From the NCBI RefSeq assembly GCF_040779325.2, contig NZ_JBFONT020000001.1, positions 310,001 through 374,000 of the forward strand: a stretch of DNA of 64,000 bases. The letters run 5' to 3'. This DNA is from Aestuariibius violaceus. Its GTDB lineage: Bacteria > Pseudomonadota > Alphaproteobacteria > Rhodobacterales > Rhodobacteraceae. Every line of letters begins with the position of its first letter. Position 1 is the stretch's first letter. Shown piece by piece: positions 23,370 through 30,917 of this stretch. A program made the position numbers and the translations under genes. The notes under the pieces were generated by a model. It had not been told where the DNA came from. It made no database searches and was given only the letters and a program-made list of their open reading frames with translations.

Positions 23370-24172
23370 TGTCCTGGTCTTTCTTCAGTGGCGGAATTGG
23401 TAAGCGGCGCAGGCAGCATCCAGCGCCAGAGTTTCGCTTCGGCGAGTGGGACGAGCATCAGCCAGTGTTCGATCATGGCAAGCCCGGCGATCGCGGAGAG
23501 CAGGGCCCAGCCGACGGCCTCGGCGTCGGTTGGGGCGAGCGCGAGCTGCCAGAGGAAGCAGGCGGTCGCGAAGGTCAGCACGGTGATCCCGATGGGAAAG
23601 GCGGCCGTCACGGGACCCCGCCGGAAGTAGCTTAGAAGATGCGACAGGCGGCGCGGCACGAATTCGGTCGTGATGTAGGGGACACCGAAGAAGAGATTCA
23701 GCTTGGCCGAGATGCGCGCAACGAAGAGGGTGAGATAGGTCCAGAGCGCGACCTGATTGGCTGCACCGTCAGACAGGACGACGATCAGAAGCAACCCGGC
23801 CGTCAAGGCCATCTCATGCCAGGCAATCGTCTCCCAAGCGCGAGCGAAGCGCGGGATGCCAGAAAGGCCTGGCGGACAGGGGGCCTTCTGCGGCCCGGCG
23901 ATGATGCCGGTCAGAAAAGCGAGCTCGACCCAGCCCCAGATTGCGAGTGCTGAAAGGAAACCGAGATAGGCGCCCGCAATATCCCGCATGCCAACCGAGA
24001 GGGCTATGCCAAAAACGCCGATGACCAGCACTGGCACCATCAGGATGAGGGCGCGCATGTGCGCGAAACCGCCCAGGCGGTCGGCGCGGCGGACGATCAG
24101 CAGAATGATCCCGGTCGAGAACCACCATAGAAACAGCGCCGAAAGCGCCGCGATCCAGGGCAGCCCGCTCAC
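23366..24172 (-). CDS. puhE: Photosynthetic complex assembly protein PuhE
   Basis: Starting at the GTG at 24172 gives 268 residues beginning SGLPWIAALSALFLWW. The frame is open for 89 further codons, but the upstream translation is basic, low-complexity read-through. At least seven hydrophobic segments are visible, along with the family segments GFLSALAIWGWVELAFLTG and LNLFFGVPYITTEFVPRRL. PuhE is an inner-membrane protein that modulates reaction-centre and light-harvesting complex levels. It is coupled to hemA by an ATGA overlap and sits 94 bp after acsF. Confidence 0.92.
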   Translation of the reverse strand: MSGLPWIAALSALFLWWFSTGIILLIVRRADRLGGFAHMRALILMVPVLVIGVFGIALSVGMRDIAGAYLGFLSALAIWGWVELAFLTGIIAGPQKAPCPPGLSGIPRFARAWETIAWHEMALTAGLLLIVVLSDGAANQVALWTYLTLFVARISAKLNLFFGVPYITTEFVPRRLSHLLSYFRRGPVTAAFPIGITVLTFATACFLWQLALAPTDAEAVGWALLSAIAGLAMIEHWLMLVPLAEAKLWRWMLPAPLTNSATEERPGQ

Positions 24173-24266
24173 ACCCGCACCCCACGGTCCAGCGGTCTTG
24201 AACCGGTGCCTCTTTCCGGGAGGAGGTCCCGGCACAAGGCCGGGACGAGGAGGAGCGGGCGCTGGA

Positions 24267-25394
24267 TCAATACGCCGGCTCCAGACGCGTCTCGACAGGC
24301 ACGTCGTTCTTGACCGCTGGAATGGTGTAAAGCGACAGGAAGGCCGCGGCTGCCTTGGCGCTGCCCGCGACCCGGTCGAGCGCACTACCGATGCCGCCCT
24401 GCGCCTTTGCTTTGGCAATCTGCCGGTTTGCCGCCTCAAGTCGCTTCAGCGTCGGGATCCAGCGCGGATGGTCGATGTCGAGCGTCAGCGGGAAGACCTG
24501 TTTGGAAATCTCCGATGTCTTGCGGAAGACCTCCTGCCCGTACCATTCCGGATCGACGCCGAGCGCCTCGTGGAAGGCGGGCCGCTGATGATCGCGCACC
24601 CACATTGTGGAGTAGACCGCCGTAAGGAAGAACTTGATCCAGAGCTTGTTGCCACCCGAGGTCAATTTCGGATCGGTCTTCATCAAAAGCGCGAAAGCCT
24701 CGCCATGGCTGAACTCGTCATTGCACCACTCCTTGAACCACTTGAAGATCGGGTGGAACCGGTGCTCCGGATGGGCCTCCAGGTGCCGGAAAATCGTGAT
24801 GTAGCGCGCATAGCCGATCTTTTCGCTGAGGTAGGTGGCGTAATAGATGAACTTCGGCCGGAAGTAGGTGTATTTCTTCTTCTGCGTCAGAAAGCCCAAA
24901 TTCACCGCAATCCCCGCTTCACGCAGCGCATCGTTGATGAAACCAGCGTGCCGCGCCTCGTCCCGCGCCATCAGTTGGAACAGCGTCGTGATGTCCGAAT
25001 TGGATCCGCGCCGTTTCATTTCCTTGTAGAGGACGCAGCCTGAGAATTCGGCGGTGCAGGAGGAGATCAGGAAATCGATGAATTCCCGTCTGAGGCCCGG
25101 GTCCATTCCGTCCCAATCGATCTGATCCCAATCCTCGTTCTTCTTGAAATGTCCCTTGTTCGGATCTGACTGCATACGGGCGATCAGCTTGTCCCAATCC
25201 TCGCGGACCGGAGTGACATCGATCGCATCCATCTCATCGAAATCGGTCGTATAGAACCGCGGCGTCAGCAGCGTGTTCTGCATCGCGACCTCGGTCGCCA
25301 TCTTGCTGTCGACCGGCATCGCCATGTTGTCGGCAGCGAGACCTTCCTCGGCAGTCGTGGCATCGGCGGAGTGCTTCTTGGCCTGGACGTTCAT
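24267..25394 (-). CDS. acsF: Mg-protoporphyrin IX monomethyl ester (oxidative) cyclase, aerobic
   Basis: This 375-residue di-iron membrane-associated enzyme forms ring E of bacteriochlorophyll using O2. Ferritin-like carboxylate and histidine ligands are visible in MARDEARHAGF and CNDEFSHGEAFALLM. The SCTAEFSGCVLYKEMKRR and FFLTAVYSTMWVRDHQRPAFHEALG segments are diagnostic. Use of AcsF, with no bchE in view, fits an aerobic phototroph. Its start overlaps the bciE stop (ATGA). In alphaproteobacteria AcsF requires the BciE subunit encoded immediately upstream, so the coupling is functionally sensible. Confidence 0.97.
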   Translation of the reverse strand: MNVQAKKHSADATTAEEGLAADNMAMPVDSKMATEVAMQNTLLTPRFYTTDFDEMDAIDVTPVREDWDKLIARMQSDPNKGHFKKNEDWDQIDWDGMDPGLRREFIDFLISSCTAEFSGCVLYKEMKRRGSNSDITTLFQLMARDEARHAGFINDALREAGIAVNLGFLTQKKKYTYFRPKFIYYATYLSEKIGYARYITIFRHLEAHPEHRFHPIFKWFKEWCNDEFSHGEAFALLMKTDPKLTSGGNKLWIKFFLTAVYSTMWVRDHQRPAFHEALGVDPEWYGQEVFRKTSEISKQVFPLTLDIDHPRWIPTLKRLEAANRQIAKAKAQGGIGSALDRVAGSAKAAAAFLSLYTIPAVKNDVPVETRLEPAY

Positions 25395-25687
25395 GACAGC
25401 ACCTCCTCAGAGAAGGAGAATTCGCAAAGTTCCATGAACTCGAAGTCGCCCGTCGCCCGGGTCCAGAGCTGCTCTAGCTTCGAGGCGCGGGTGATTGTCG
25501 CCTCGCGCTGCTCTTCCACGATCTCGCCGTAGGGCGCCATGATCTCGGGGCCGTGGACCAGCACGCTGTCGCCCGGATGGACGACCGCGCCATTGTCAAA
25601 GCGCACATGCGCCGAGAGTTCATCGAACCGGTGGCTTACCGTCACAGTACAGGGGGCCTTCTCAGTCTCTCTTGTCAGCAGTCCCAT
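25391..25687 (-). CDS. bciE: BciE-type accessory subunit of the aerobic cyclase
   Basis: This 98-residue soluble protein has GGAGGG upstream of the ATG at 25687. The frame stays open another 66 codons but lacks a better start. It sits between puhC and acsF, exactly where alphaproteobacterial bciE lies, and overlaps acsF by four bases. Recognisable features are SHRFDELSAHVRFDNGAVVHPGD and the acidic C-terminus FEFMELCEFSFSEEVLS. BciE was described in Rhodobacter sphaeroides as required for AcsF activity. Its biochemical role in the cyclase is not settled. Assignment rests on length, position and remembered family features. Confidence 0.85.
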   Translation of the reverse strand: MGLLTRETEKAPCTVTVSHRFDELSAHVRFDNGAVVHPGDSVLVHGPEIMAPYGEIVEEQREATITRASKLEQLWTRATGDFEFMELCEFSFSEEVLS

Positions 25688-25742
25688 CAGGTTCCCTCCT
25701 CTGATGCCTAAAAGGCAGCGGTGGCTGGCCGCCGCCTTGATC

Positions 25743-26201
25743 TCAGTCAACCAGCGCCGCAAAAGCCGCGACGTTATCTTTCCCGTAACCAACAAGCTCG
25801 ACGGACCAGTCGGTCTCGTCATCGAAGATTGCGATATGTCCGTTCTCAAGCCGCGCCACGCGAACAGGGGCCGAACGGTCGGCACCGTGGGTCACCCGCT
25901 CGCGGTCCACAGCGCGGCCGATCACGCCAAGAAATCCCATGCGCGTATCGTCGGACCGGGCCAGCTCGGCGCCTGCCGTATCAAGGACGATGACCCGCTC
26001 GCGTTCGCTCATGTCGAGCGTGACGATCACCTCTTTCGCGACAGTGCTTGCCGGCAGCGTGCCAACCTTCGGCCTGTCCGTCAGCGTTGCGTACGAGACG
26101 AGCGCGAGCGATGCGACCATCAGCGCGAACATGGCGCGTACGAGGATCCGCGGCACCATTTCCTTATCGCGTAGTTTCATCTGGGCTTCGAGGTTGCTCA
26201 T
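25743..26201 (-). CDS. puhC: Photosynthetic complex assembly protein PuhC
   Basis: This 152-residue protein has one N-terminal transmembrane helix (about residues 20-40, RILVRAMFALMVASLALVSY), with the rest presumably periplasmic. The start at 26201 lies five bases beyond the puhB stop; longer in-frame extension runs back through puhB and is a shadow. The segments ERVIVLDTAGAELA and the C-terminal GYGKDNVAAFAALV are typical. PuhC helps assemble the reaction centre-LH1 core. It lies in the canonical order puhA-puhB-puhC. Confidence 0.93.
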   Translation of the reverse strand: MSNLEAQMKLRDKEMVPRILVRAMFALMVASLALVSYATLTDRPKVGTLPASTVAKEVIVTLDMSERERVIVLDTAGAELARSDDTRMGFLGVIGRAVDRERVTHGADRSAPVRVARLENGHIAIFDDETDWSVELVGYGKDNVAAFAALVD

Positions 26202-26206
26202 TGCTC

Positions 26207-26836
26207 TCACTCCGCTGCCATGGCGGTGGGCTGGACGAGCGTCAGCTTCGGCTCTGCCACCCGCGCCTCCGCCGCCTCTGCAAATATCTCGGCCACACGC
26301 TGCGCATCTGGAATGCAGCGCAGGGCCGGCTCGACCTTCCTGATCCGCCAGGGTTTCACGTGCGGCCAGCAAAGGATGTAGCTGAAGCGGGTATCTCCCT
26401 TCAGTGCGAAGGCAATTGTTCCGTGCCCAGATGGACGAAGGTCCAAACCTGCATCTTCAATTTGGGTGTAGGGAAGGTTCAGCGTCATCGTCAGTGCAGC
26501 GCCAATCCGCATTCCGACCCGCTTGTTTGTCAGCGTGTAAACGGTCGACTTCGCCTGGATCAGCGCCAGCAAATAGAGGATCGCGCAAGCGACGACGCCG
26601 ACGACCACGAACGGGATCGCCTGTGGAAGCGCCTGCACCAACGGCATTTCGGTCGAGGACACTCCGACCCGCCACACCGCCAGCAGCGCAAAGTACCCGG
26701 CAACCCAATAGAGCGCCAGCGACTCCCGGGCGAGCCGCCAGGGCGCAGGTTCTCCCTGCCAGAGGATCACCTCCCCGGGGGGGAGCGCTTCGGGCAGCCC
26801 TCGCACCGGTTCGAATTTGAAGTCATCGTGGCTCAT
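26207..26836 (-). CDS. puhB: Photosynthetic complex assembly protein PuhB
   Basis: This 209-residue protein contains a bacterial PH-like domain. The N-terminal PPGEVILWQGEPAPWRLARE is followed by two hydrophobic hairpin helices (about 40-95) and then the soluble PH part, VYTLTNKRVGMRIG to PWRIRKVEPALRCI. PuhB assists dimerisation and assembly of the reaction-centre core in Rhodobacter. It sits 62 bp after puhA and five bases before puhC. A strikingly similar architecture recurs in the protein encoded at 44702-45298, which may be a paralogue outside the photosynthesis locus. Confidence 0.94.
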   Translation of the reverse strand: MSHDDFKFEPVRGLPEALPPGEVILWQGEPAPWRLARESLALYWVAGYFALLAVWRVGVSSTEMPLVQALPQAIPFVVVGVVACAILYLLALIQAKSTVYTLTNKRVGMRIGAALTMTLNLPYTQIEDAGLDLRPSGHGTIAFALKGDTRFSYILCWPHVKPWRIRKVEPALRCIPDAQRVAEIFAEAAEARVAEPKLTLVQPTAMAAE

Positions 26837-26898
26837 CGCGTGGTCCCCCTCTCGCGATCCCTATCGCGGCGGCTGGCGAGGCCGCCGCTTGGGCGTCC

Positions 26899-27669
26899 TC
26901 AGAACTGCGCCTCGAGGCGCTTCGGCGTGGCATAGAGCGTCCCGCCCGCATACCAGGCCATGATCTTCTCTTCTTCGAGCTTGGTGATCTGACCGTCCGA
27001 TGCGGTCTGCGGGATGCCTTCGAAGTTGTGCTCGAAGAGCGAGCGGATCTTCACCCTGTCACTCTTGATCCGGCACATGTGAATCGGAGCGAGCCGCGCG
27101 CGACCGGTGCCCTCCGGATTCAGGTCGATGGTCAGGAAACGCACCATCTGCTCGGGCACGTCGACCCAGATGTCAACGACGCGGCCGATGACCTCTCCAT
27201 CACCCGCCTGGACCGGCAGCCCGCGCGGGTCACGCCCGGCGCTGATCGCAAAGTCCTGAAGGTGCGAGAGCGGACGAATCTTTGGATGTCCGTGGCCATC
27301 CATCTCCGGCACATCCTCGCGTGGCGCCCAAGACGCCGGCCCGATGCCGTCTGCCATCGGATCGCCCGTTGGTACATAGGGCGAGCCTGCCGCAGCGGAG
27401 GTCCGTACCATCGCCAGATCGCGCCCATCAGGGGCCATGTCCGGAACGGTGATGTCGCTCTGCCCATGCGGCCGGATGAAGGTTTTCGGCTTCGGCAGCG
27501 GGAACGGCCCCTGGTTCGGCGCGATGTTCCCGTCATCGTCTTCGAGAGGATACCCCTCTCGCATGTTCTCGGTTTGCAGGTAATAGATCAGCCCCGCAAA
27601 GAATATCCAGAAGAGCCAGATCGCGGCGCTCGCCAGATCGAAGTTTCCGAAAAATTCCACACCAACCAT
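26899..27669 (-). CDS. puhA: Photosynthetic reaction centre H subunit
   Basis: This 256-residue H subunit starts MVGVEFFGNFDLASAAIWLFW, with a single N-terminal membrane helix at about residues 12-33. The YYLQTENMREGYPLEDDDG linker follows, and then the large cytoplasmic PRC-barrel domain containing GEVIGRVVDIWVDVPEQMVRFL. H caps the L/M core on the cytoplasmic face and conducts protons to QB. Length is normal. It follows lhaA by 18 bp. The L, M and cytochrome subunits (pufLMC) are not in this window. Confidence 0.97.
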   Translation of the reverse strand: MVGVEFFGNFDLASAAIWLFWIFFAGLIYYLQTENMREGYPLEDDDGNIAPNQGPFPLPKPKTFIRPHGQSDITVPDMAPDGRDLAMVRTSAAAGSPYVPTGDPMADGIGPASWAPREDVPEMDGHGHPKIRPLSHLQDFAISAGRDPRGLPVQAGDGEVIGRVVDIWVDVPEQMVRFLTIDLNPEGTGRARLAPIHMCRIKSDRVKIRSLFEHNFEGIPQTASDGQITKLEEEKIMAWYAGGTLYATPKRLEAQF

Positions 27670-27687
27670 GATCGTGTCCTCCGTTGG

Positions 27688-29109
27688 TTAGGTCGGGAAG
27701 TCGGCAAGGCCGAATGGCCTGTCCGCCTGCGCCTCAGGCACCCGGTGCCGCACCAGCGGCCCGAGCGCGATCAGCGTGATGAAAAGAAGCAGAAGCTCGA
27801 GGTGATAAACCGCAGAGTATCCCGTCGCCGGGGTCGCAAGCGTCTCGCCCAAAGCGCCGTTTGAAGTGAGCGCGGTCACGCCATCACGGATAGCACCGCC
27901 AAGAAAGATCGACAGACCCGCTGCCGTCGCCTGCGCAGCACCCCAAGCGCCCAACGCCAATCCGCGCCCTGCATGTCCCCGCACAGGCAGCGCCATCGCT
28001 GCAGTCAGCGTCGCTACAGCGAAGAGCCCACCGCCAAGGCCGATGCCTGTAGCCCCTGCAAAGAACAGCACCGGAGCTGATAGCGGCGCCGCAAAGATCA
28101 CCGCGCTGAACGCGACAAGCCCGATCAGCAGCCCTCCGGCTGACAGGCGATGCGGGTCCCGGCCAAGTGCCAACCGGCGCGCGGCAAACCCGAACCCGGC
28201 AAGAGCTCCTGCCGCCCAAGCCGCCGTCAACAGGGTCGTCGCAGAGACAGATAGCCCGAGGATCTCTCCACCATAAGGCTCCAACAGCACATCCTGCATG
28301 TTGAAGGCCATCGTCCCAAGGAATATGACGACCAGAAGGCGCACCGTGTCGCCCGCCGCAAAGGACGCCCAGGTTTCCCTAAAGTCCGGCCGGGGCGCCT
28401 CGCGCTCTTCCCGGCTCATCGGCGCCAACCGCTCCTGTTTCCAGAGCGCCACGACATTCAGGATGATCACGACGACTGCCGCGCCCTGAACCACCTGGAT
28501 CAGCCGCAACTGGCTGAAATCCCGCAGCAACCCACCAATGATCAGGGCCGACACCCCCATCCCGATCAGGAACATCACATAAAGCAGCGCCACAACCCGC
28601 GGCCGCGTCTCATCCGTTGCCCGGTCCGCAGCCAGCGCGAGCCCCGCGGTCTGCGTCATATGCATCCCAAGACCAGTCAGCAGGAACGCCAGAGCCGCAC
28701 CGACCTCGCCAGCCCACGCCGGTCCCGTTGCATGATCTCCCGACAGCACAATCAGCGCCATCGGCATGATCGCGAGACCGCCGAAGAGCCAGAGCGACCC
28801 GAACCAGAGATACGGGATGCGTTTCCATCCAATGGCACTGCGATAAGTGTCCGACCGGAACCCCAGGATCGCCCGGAACGGCGCGACCAGCACCGGGATC
28901 GCAATCATCGTCGCAACGACGATGGCCGGCACGCTTAGCTCCACGATCATCACTCGGTTCAGCGTGCCAAGCAGCATAACCGCCGCCATTCCGACCGAGA
29001 TTTGGAAGAGCGACAGCCGTAGCAACTGCCCGATCGGCAGAGCGTCCGACGCCGCATCCGAGAACGGCAGAAGCCGCAGCGACATGCCCTTGATTGCCTG
29101 CCGCATCAT
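27688..29109 (-). CDS. lhaA: Light-harvesting 1 assembly protein, PucC/LhaA-type MFS member
   Basis: This 473-residue polytopic protein has about twelve membrane helices and belongs to the BCD/PucC branch of the major facilitator superfamily. Diagnostic segments are RLSLFQISVGMAAVMLLGTLNRVM, FRSDTYRSAIGWKRIPYLWFG and NMQDVLLEPYGGEILGLSV. LhaA promotes LH1 assembly. Two adjacent ATGs (29109 and 29106) are possible, the first overlapping the bchM stop by ATGA. Its place between bchM and puhA is the conserved one. A puhA promoter may reside in its 3' part, as in Rhodobacter, but I did not find one. Confidence 0.95.
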   Translation of the reverse strand: MMRQAIKGMSLRLLPFSDAASDALPIGQLLRLSLFQISVGMAAVMLLGTLNRVMIVELSVPAIVVATMIAIPVLVAPFRAILGFRSDTYRSAIGWKRIPYLWFGSLWLFGGLAIMPMALIVLSGDHATGPAWAGEVGAALAFLLTGLGMHMTQTAGLALAADRATDETRPRVVALLYVMFLIGMGVSALIIGGLLRDFSQLRLIQVVQGAAVVVIILNVVALWKQERLAPMSREEREAPRPDFRETWASFAAGDTVRLLVVIFLGTMAFNMQDVLLEPYGGEILGLSVSATTLLTAAWAAGALAGFGFAARRLALGRDPHRLSAGGLLIGLVAFSAVIFAAPLSAPVLFFAGATGIGLGGGLFAVATLTAAMALPVRGHAGRGLALGAWGAAQATAAGLSIFLGGAIRDGVTALTSNGALGETLATPATGYSAVYHLELLLLFITLIALGPLVRHRVPEAQADRPFGLADFPT

Positions 29110-29816
29110 GGCCGCACCTCATAGGCCGTCGAGATATAGAAGCCCGATGAAACCCGCTCGATTTCCCGCAGATTTGGCAACCGCTCCGCCGTCAATGCCG
29201 CTGAGAGCCGCCCATGGCTTTGCGGCACCATCACAGGCGCCCTGTCACTCCGCGGAAAGAGCTTGCCCATCCGCCACATCGCCATCAGTGCCATGGTCTT
29301 TGGCGGCGCGGTAAAGACGACGCGCTCCGCCGTCCGCGTGGCAAGATCACCGACGATCCGCGCCAGATCCTCGGCCCCATAGTAGATCAGGCTGTCCATC
29401 GCGATGACCGCATCGAAATCACCATGGCCGACATCCCGCAGATCCCCGGCGGCGAACGTGATCCGCTCCCGCAAGGGGTCCGGGCATCGCCGCTCCGCGA
29501 TCTCAACGAGAGATGCCGAGAGATCGACAGCCACCACCTCCGCGCCGCGTTCGGCAAGAGCGATTGCCAGTGTGCCGGTGCCGCAGCCAGCATCAAGCAC
29601 GCGCTTGCCGGCAAGATCCTCCCCGAGCGCTGATAGCAGAATACCCTGCATTCGCTCGCGCCCGGCCCGCACCGTTGCCCGTACCCGCGAGACCGGAGCG
29701 TCCGACGTCAACCGCTCCCAGACAGCCGTTGCCGTCCGATCGAAGTAGTCCTCGACCCTTGCGCGGGTCTCACCGTAGCCACCGGACGGCCGGATATGGG
29801 GCAGGGGCGCAGTCAT
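29106..29816 (-). CDS. bchM: Mg-protoporphyrin IX O-methyltransferase
   Basis: This 236-residue class I SAM-dependent methyltransferase methylates the ring-C propionate of Mg-protoporphyrin IX. The SAM-binding motif is VLDAGCGTGTLAIALAERG. Other BchM features are the N-terminal VEDYFDRTATAVWERLTSD, the DSLIYYGAEDL segment and the C-terminal SSGFYISTAYEV. It overlaps bchL upstream and lhaA downstream, both by ATGA. Its by-product S-adenosylhomocysteine is removed by the ahcY product encoded at the other end of the cluster. Confidence 0.97.
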   Translation of the reverse strand: MTAPLPHIRPSGGYGETRARVEDYFDRTATAVWERLTSDAPVSRVRATVRAGRERMQGILLSALGEDLAGKRVLDAGCGTGTLAIALAERGAEVVAVDLSASLVEIAERRCPDPLRERITFAAGDLRDVGHGDFDAVIAMDSLIYYGAEDLARIVGDLATRTAERVVFTAPPKTMALMAMWRMGKLFPRSDRAPVMVPQSHGRLSAALTAERLPNLREIERVSSGFYISTAYEVRP

Positions 29817-30718
29817 CAGTCGAACCCCAACAGTTCAAAGATATCGCGGTCTTCCATCGGTGCCGGCGCCAAAGGCTCCGTCCCGTCCCACAGCTGTTGC
29901 GCCAGCCGGACATACTCGGCCCGTACGGCAAGGATATCCTCGTCCGCATCCATCTCGAAGAGCGTTTTCTTCTTCAGTCGTGAACGGCGGATCGCATCGA
30001 GATCGGGCATATGCGCGATCCGGTTGAAACCGACAGTCTTACAGTACCGGTCCACCTCATCCGTCTCGCGGCTGCGGTTTGCGACGCATCCGGCAAGCCG
30101 CACCTTGTAGTTTTTGGACTTGGCCTGAACCGCCGCGATGATCCTGTTCATCGCGTAGATCGAGTCGAAATCGTTGGCCGTTACGATCACCGCGCGGTCA
30201 GCATGCTGCAGCGGGGCGGCAAAACCACCGCAAACTACGTCGCCTAGAACATCGAAAATGACAACATCCGTGTCCTCGAGCAGATGATGCTGCTTCAGGA
30301 GCTTCACGGTCTGCCCGACAACGTAGCCGCCGCATCCCGTCCCGGCCGGGGGGCCCCCGGCCTCGACGCACATGACCCCGCCCCAGCCCTCATGAACGAA
30401 GTCCTCGGGGCGTAGTTCTTCAGCGTGGAAATCGACCTCCTTGAGAGTATCGATCACCGTCGGCACCAGAGATCCGGTCAGCGTGAACGTCGAATCATGC
30501 TTCGGATCGCACCCGATCTGAAGCACACGCTTGCCCATCGTGGAAAACGCGGCAGACAGGTTCGACGAGGTCGTCGACTTCCCGATCCCGCCCTTCCCAT
30601 AGACCGAAAAGACCTTCGCCCCGTCAATCTTCATCGAGGCATCCTGATGCACCTGCACCGATCCCTCGCCATCCTGCCCGCGCAGAACCGGCGGGGCTTT
30701 CGTGTCGAGCGGGCTCAT
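29816..30718 (-). CDS. bchL: Dark-operative protochlorophyllide reductase, ATP-binding L protein
   Basis: This 300-residue NifH-like homodimer subunit drives electron transfer to BchNB with ATP. The P-loop is YGKGGIGKSTTSSNL at about residues 40-54, and the inter-subunit [4Fe-4S] cysteines are C129 (GTGCGGYVVG) and C163 (DVVCGGFAAP). The first 30 residues are the usual poorly conserved extension. The light-independent enzyme is nitrogenase-like and oxygen sensitive. It overlaps bchM downstream and is separated from bchH by an atypical 199-bp gap containing a dispersed repeat. Confidence 0.98.
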   Translation of the reverse strand: MSPLDTKAPPVLRGQDGEGSVQVHQDASMKIDGAKVFSVYGKGGIGKSTTSSNLSAAFSTMGKRVLQIGCDPKHDSTFTLTGSLVPTVIDTLKEVDFHAEELRPEDFVHEGWGGVMCVEAGGPPAGTGCGGYVVGQTVKLLKQHHLLEDTDVVIFDVLGDVVCGGFAAPLQHADRAVIVTANDFDSIYAMNRIIAAVQAKSKNYKVRLAGCVANRSRETDEVDRYCKTVGFNRIAHMPDLDAIRRSRLKKKTLFEMDADEDILAVRAEYVRLAQQLWDGTEPLAPAPMEDRDIFELLGFD

Positions 30719-30750
30719 GCCGCCTCCCTTTCCGGAAGAGGCCAGCGCTC

Positions 30751-30813
30751 CTCCTCATCTTGCCAAAAATACTTCGGGGGAAGGCCCGCAGGGCCGGGGG
30801 GCAGCGCCCCCGG
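30751..30813 (-). repeat. Dispersed hairpin-plus-tail repeat, copy 2, between bchH and bchL
   Basis: Read on the minus strand, a stem with the same core GGGGGCGCTGCCCCC as copy 1 (plus-strand positions about 30797-30811) is followed by a small GGCCC hairpin. Then comes the conserved 30-nt tail (30780-30751), which differs from copy 1 (18621-18650) at two positions. It occupies most of the 199-bp gap in an otherwise overlapping gene chain and could attenuate or process the bchH-bchL message. Confidence 0.75.
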
Positions 30814-30917
30814 CACCGCCCGGTCGTCCAGCGCAACACCGGAAAAGGAGACCTGGCGCGGCACAGCCACGCCTCTGGCCCGCCGCAGGCGCGGCAGGAT
30901 TTTCAGCCCTGCCTCTC

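Noticed and set aside
24173..24439. N-terminal extension of PuhE
   Set aside because: The extra 89 codons are basic and proline-rich, unlike any PuhE, and span the acsF stop; the GTG at 24172 fits the family.
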